DNA of 64,000 bases, taken from contig DHVG01000026.1 of NCBI GenBank assembly GCA_002412545.1, forward strand, positions 38,013-102,012. Direction: 5' to 3'. Of the stretch, positions 61,276-64,000 are shown one piece after another. Made by a program: the position numbers and the translations under genes. The notes below the pieces were generated by a model that saw only the letters and a program-made list of their open reading frames with translations, had not been told where the DNA came from and made no database searches. Position 1 is the stretch's first letter. Each line of letters opens with the position of its first letter. Origin of the DNA: Elusimicrobia bacterium UBA5214. Lineage in GTDB: Bacteria > Elusimicrobiota > UBA5214.

Positions 61276-62310
61276 CTAGCCATTCTTCGTTTTGAGAGAC
61301 TCATACTCATCAACAATTCCACCGATAATTTCTTCAACTAAGTCCTCAATGGTTACTAAACCAGAGGTCTGTTTTTTTTCATTCTGGACAATGGCTAAAT
61401 GATAATGCCCACGTCTAAATTCACGGAGTAACTCATCTATTTTGTTATTTTGAGAAACAAGATAAACCGGACGAATTAAATCCATAAGTAAGAAAAGGTT
61501 AGCATTCTGCAAAGTATACAATAAATCTTTAGCATATATTATTCCAATAATATTGTCAAGGTTATTTTCATACACTGGGACACGGGAATAGCCAGAATGA
61601 ACAACCTTAAGGATAATTTTTTCTCGTGGTTCGTTGAGATTTACGGCAAAAATTTCTCCTCTGGGAATCATCACTTGACCAACGGACTTCTCAGTAAAAT
61701 CTAAAATCCTTCCGAGAATTAGGCGCACTTCCTTACGGAAAACTCTTTCCATTTCCCGGCTCTGGAGAAGTAATTTAAACTCATAGGGAGTAATAAAAAG
61801 AACTTCTTTGGGTAATCTCTTCCCAAAAGGGGCAATAAAAATATTGACTAAACTAACAAGAAAAGTAACCAATGGACGAAGAAGAAAAACAAAAAAATAA
61901 AGAAAAGGTACAGAATAAAGAACAACTCTCTCGCTCTGTAATCTTCCGTAAATCTTCGGTATAATCTCACCCAAAAAAATAATCATCGCAATTGTCAAGA
62001 AGGAAAAAATTACCGGTAACCAATGTCCTGGGAGCGGTCCTTTCCAAAATGGAACAAGGTCAAAAGCAAGCGAACTAGCTAAAACAACTATCCCAATGTT
62101 CACCAAGTTGTTCCCAATAAGGATTGCAGTTAAGATACGATTTGGTTCTTTTTGCCAAAGCAGGAGTCCCGGCACTAAAATTCGGTATTTATGTCGCAAG
62201 GTGCGTAAATTATGTGCCGAAAGACTGGTGAGTGCTATCTCACTACCGGAAAAAAAGGCACTTAAAGAAAGAAAAAAGAAATAAAGAAATATTTTTATTG
62301 TAAAAACCAT
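61276..62310 (-). CDS. CNNM/CBS-domain membrane protein (HlyC/CorC-like), copy 2
   Basis: 344 aa. CNNM membrane domain about 1-185 (FFSGSEIALTSLSAHNLRTL, ILIGNNLVNIGIVV, IFLGEIIPKIYGR), then a CBS pair about 200-335 (MIPRGEIFAVNLNE, GLVTIEDLVEEIIGGIVDE). It ends there, without the C-terminal CorC_HlyC domain. Probably a Mg2+/cation transporter. Its start directly abuts the stop of the paralogue upstream; the two may pair. Confidence 0.9.
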   Translation of the reverse strand: MVFTIKIFLYFFFLSLSAFFSGSEIALTSLSAHNLRTLRHKYRILVPGLLLWQKEPNRILTAILIGNNLVNIGIVVLASSLAFDLVPFWKGPLPGHWLPVIFSFLTIAMIIFLGEIIPKIYGRLQSERVVLYSVPFLYFFVFLLRPLVTFLVSLVNIFIAPFGKRLPKEVLFITPYEFKLLLQSREMERVFRKEVRLILGRILDFTEKSVGQVMIPRGEIFAVNLNEPREKIILKVVHSGYSRVPVYENNLDNIIGIIYAKDLLYTLQNANLFLLMDLIRPVYLVSQNNKIDELLREFRRGHYHLAIVQNEKKQTSGLVTIEDLVEEIIGGIVDEYESLKTKNG

Positions 62311-63369
62311 TTACCTTTTACCCCGTAAATCATACTCGTCTAAAATTTCACCAACCACTTCCTCCAAAACATCCTCTAAGGTTACCAGACCAACTGGTTG
62401 CTGATTACTATCAACGACGACGAAAAGATTTACTTTCTCTTTTTTCAATTCTTCAAGGAACTCGCTTACTTTTTTTTCTTGAAGAATAAAATTTACCGGA
62501 CGGACAATTTTTTCCAGCGCTACTTTCCCTTCTTTTTGCCAGAAGGAAAGTAACCCGCTCTCTTTTTGAAAAATTTCTCCACTTATTTTGCGAGTTTCCA
62601 TAAATATCGGAAAGGTGAGCAAATCTTTAACATAAATATAGCCGATGATATTTTCTTTATTTTCCCGATAAATTGGTATTCGTGTTCGTCCGGTTTCTAT
62701 TAAGTGGTCGATAAATAAACTCGGCTCTTCGCTAATATCTAAAGATTCAACTTTCTCCCAAGGGACCATAATTTGTTCAACTTTTAACTCACATAATTCT
62801 ACTGTTTTGGTGAGCATTTTACCCGTTTCATCATCAACTGCTTTTTCTTCAAGTATATCTCGAATAAGAATCTTAATTTCTTCACGGGTAAGAAAAGACG
62901 AGGAAGGAAGAATTGGACGAAAAAATTTTTGGATTAGGTAATTCACCAGATAATTAAGTGGGGCAAAGATTCTTAAAAATAGGGTCAATAAATAGGGACT
63001 TAGGGAAACAATTCTTTCGGGATAATGTCGCGCGAGTGTTTTCGGGGTGACCTCACCAAAGATAATAATTATCAGGGTTATACTTAACCAAGTAATTACT
63101 TCTACTAATTCTCTATTCAGTGAAGAAAAAGTATTCAAAACAGTATAGGTAGCGATACTGGAAAAGAGAGCATTTACGATGCTGTTCCCTACTAATATTG
63201 TAGTAAGCAAGTATTGGGGTTGACTTATCCAAAGTTCAAAAAAACGGTTAAATCTCTGGTTTTCATGGGCAAGTTTTTTAATTTTGAATTTAGACAGGGA
63301 AGCCAAAGCCGTCTCGGAAAGTGAAAAGAAACTACTTAGAAATAGAAGGGTGAGAAGAATGATTAACAA
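62311..63369 (-). CDS. CNNM/CBS-domain membrane protein (HlyC/CorC-like), copy 1
   Basis: 352 aa paralogue of the next gene: CNNM domain (FFSLSETALASLSKFKIKKL, ILVGNSIVNALFS, IIFGEVTPKTLARHYPE), then CBS pair (MVPWEKVESLDISE, GLVTLEDVLEEVVGEILDE), also lacking CorC_HlyC. Downstream of ybeY, a common order (phoH-ybeY-corC type). Tandem duplication with considerable divergence. Confidence 0.9.
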   Translation of the reverse strand: MLIILLTLLFLSSFFSLSETALASLSKFKIKKLAHENQRFNRFFELWISQPQYLLTTILVGNSIVNALFSSIATYTVLNTFSSLNRELVEVITWLSITLIIIIFGEVTPKTLARHYPERIVSLSPYLLTLFLRIFAPLNYLVNYLIQKFFRPILPSSSFLTREEIKILIRDILEEKAVDDETGKMLTKTVELCELKVEQIMVPWEKVESLDISEEPSLFIDHLIETGRTRIPIYRENKENIIGYIYVKDLLTFPIFMETRKISGEIFQKESGLLSFWQKEGKVALEKIVRPVNFILQEKKVSEFLEELKKEKVNLFVVVDSNQQPVGLVTLEDVLEEVVGEILDEYDLRGKR

Positions 63370-63380
63370 TTTTTAAATGT

Positions 63381-63460
63381 TCCGCAAAAACGCCAAAAAA
63401 ATTATAAATCGCTAAGAAGTCTTTGGCGCTATAGCGGAGTTTGGCGATTTAACGTAGAAA
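63381..63460. repeat. word palindrome, CGCCAAAACGC family
   Basis: CCGCAAAAACGCCAAAAAA opposed to TTTGGCGCTATAGCGG, TTTGGCGATTTAACG. The right arm codes LNRQTPL and the TAG stop of ybeY. Confidence 0.75.
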
Positions 63461-63893
63461 GAAATCCTTTTAAAATTTTTTCCTGCATTGCCCACATCTT
63501 TTTTCGTTCTTTCGGGTTTTCATCACGCCAACCTAAACTATGCAGAACACCATGGATAATCAACCGGAGAATTTCTTCTTGATGAGTTTGCCGATATTCT
63601 TTTGCTTGTGCATAGGCACGTTCTGCAGAAATATAAATTTCAGATTCACTTGGAGAATAAGGAAAAACCAAAACATCCGTAGCCAGATTTACCTGACGAT
63701 AACGTTGATTTAAATCTCTAATTTTTTCATCCTCAATAAAAATTATCGTAAAATGGAATTGTCCCTGCCTCGTCGGCAGACTGGTCTTTTGATGAAGTTG
63801 GCTTAAGATATATTCAATTGCCGAAATAATCTCCCTTTTAGAAACTTCTAAGTTTACTTTGTCTTGTTGATTATAAACCTGAATTTTCGCCAT
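63429..63893 (-). CDS. ybeY: endoribonuclease YbeY
   Basis: Single-strand endoribonuclease for 16S rRNA maturation and ribosome quality control. Metal motif HGVLHSLGWRD: the third ligand, usually His in HGxLHLxGYDH, is Asp, a variant I associate with Bacteroidetes-type YbeY. ATDVLVFPYS is the other conserved block. 154 aa. A small palindromic insert (CTGCC-TCGTC-GGCAG at 63765-63779; SLPTRQG) lengthens a loop. phoH lies upstream as usual. Confidence 0.92.
   Translation of the reverse strand: MAKIQVYNQQDKVNLEVSKREIISAIEYILSQLHQKTSLPTRQGQFHFTIIFIEDEKIRDLNQRYRQVNLATDVLVFPYSPSESEIYISAERAYAQAKEYRQTHQEEILRLIIHGVLHSLGWRDENPKERKKMWAMQEKILKGFLSTLNRQTPL
63765..63779. repeat. small palindrome inside ybeY
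   Basis: CTGCC-TCGTC-GGCAG, read in frame as part of SLPTRQG between two strands. Confidence 0.6.
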
Positions 63894-63907
63894 AGATTAC
63901 TCAATAT

Positions 63908-64000
63908 TTAGCGTGGATGATTTTTTTCCCATTCTTCATAAGCACGAATTATTCGTTTGACTAACTCATGCCGAACAACATCAATTTCCGAAAAATAGAT
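63908..64000 (-). CDS. phoH: PhoH-like ATPase, C-terminal end (partial)
   Basis: Only the last 30 residues are in the window: FSEIDVVRHELVKRIIRAYEEW, which matches the conserved PhoH C-terminus (FxxxDVVRHPLVxxIVxAYE), then a short tail and TAA. The gene continues beyond the window edge. phoH-ybeY is a very frequent pair, which supports the call. Confidence 0.85.
   Translation of the reverse strand: MYFSEIDVVRHELVKRIIRAYEEWEKNHPR

Noticed and set aside
1..64000. tRNA or rRNA genes
   Set aside because: All spacers were read; they contain repeats, and no cloverleaf or rRNA segment was recognised.

Overview
The window looks like a chromosomal segment of an uncultured, AT-rich, Gram-negative-type bacterium. 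Heptose (rfaE2, gmhA) and lipid genes, a PorV-like outer-membrane protein, a heme porin and a secreted nine-heme cytochrome with a T9SS-type C-terminal module point to a diderm, perhaps near the Fibrobacteres-Chlorobi-Bacteroidetes side of the tree. The YbeY variant with Asp as third metal ligand fits that. I cannot name a phylum from the sequence. All genes except three (31353-33077) are on the minus strand.

Layout: 1-20 kb is an amino-acid, lipid and thiamine block: asd, leuB, PilZ, leuD, leuC, leuA, pssA, psd, ilvC, ilvN, a kinase-like sensor, ilvB, ilvD, cimA, lysC, thrB, thiC, thiE. Isoleucine precursors probably come through citramalate (cimA). 21-31 kb is housekeeping: thiD2-like, rfaE2, gmhA, accC, accB, efp, an M24 peptidase, wecB, wecA-like, glyA, an LMW phosphatase and tsaC. 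31-38 kb carries Mth938-like, amrS, a tiny zinc-ribbon gene, an orphan NuoL-like subunit, two excisionase-type HTH genes, rex and tatA. A perfect Rex operator lies upstream of one HTH gene. 38-52 kb is a chemotaxis and cytochrome island: cheR, cheB, cheA-REC, MCP, heme porin, PorV-like protein, nine-heme cytochrome, double CheW, ParA and CheY-like. 52-58 kb has a B12-radical SAM protein fused to TatC, an ArsA-like ATPase, a geranylgeranyl-reductase-type flavoprotein and a membrane multiheme cytochrome. 58-64 kb has glyS, glyQ, two CNNM/CBS proteins, ybeY and the end of phoH.

The most striking property is in the spaces between genes. About thirty gene junctions hold imperfect long palindromes built from short repeated words. 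At least nine word families occur, each with its reverse complement in the second arm. Similar words or other palindromes also sit in frame inside more than ten metabolic genes as extra loops. Separately, five 144-164 bp elements share one architecture: a closing stem that begins CCCCGCACCTTT or a close variant, enclosing two short stems whose strands cross (pseudoknot order). The arm sequences differ between copies but the complementarity is kept. Several copies begin directly at a stop codon. I do not recognise this element, and it is my main candidate for something undescribed.
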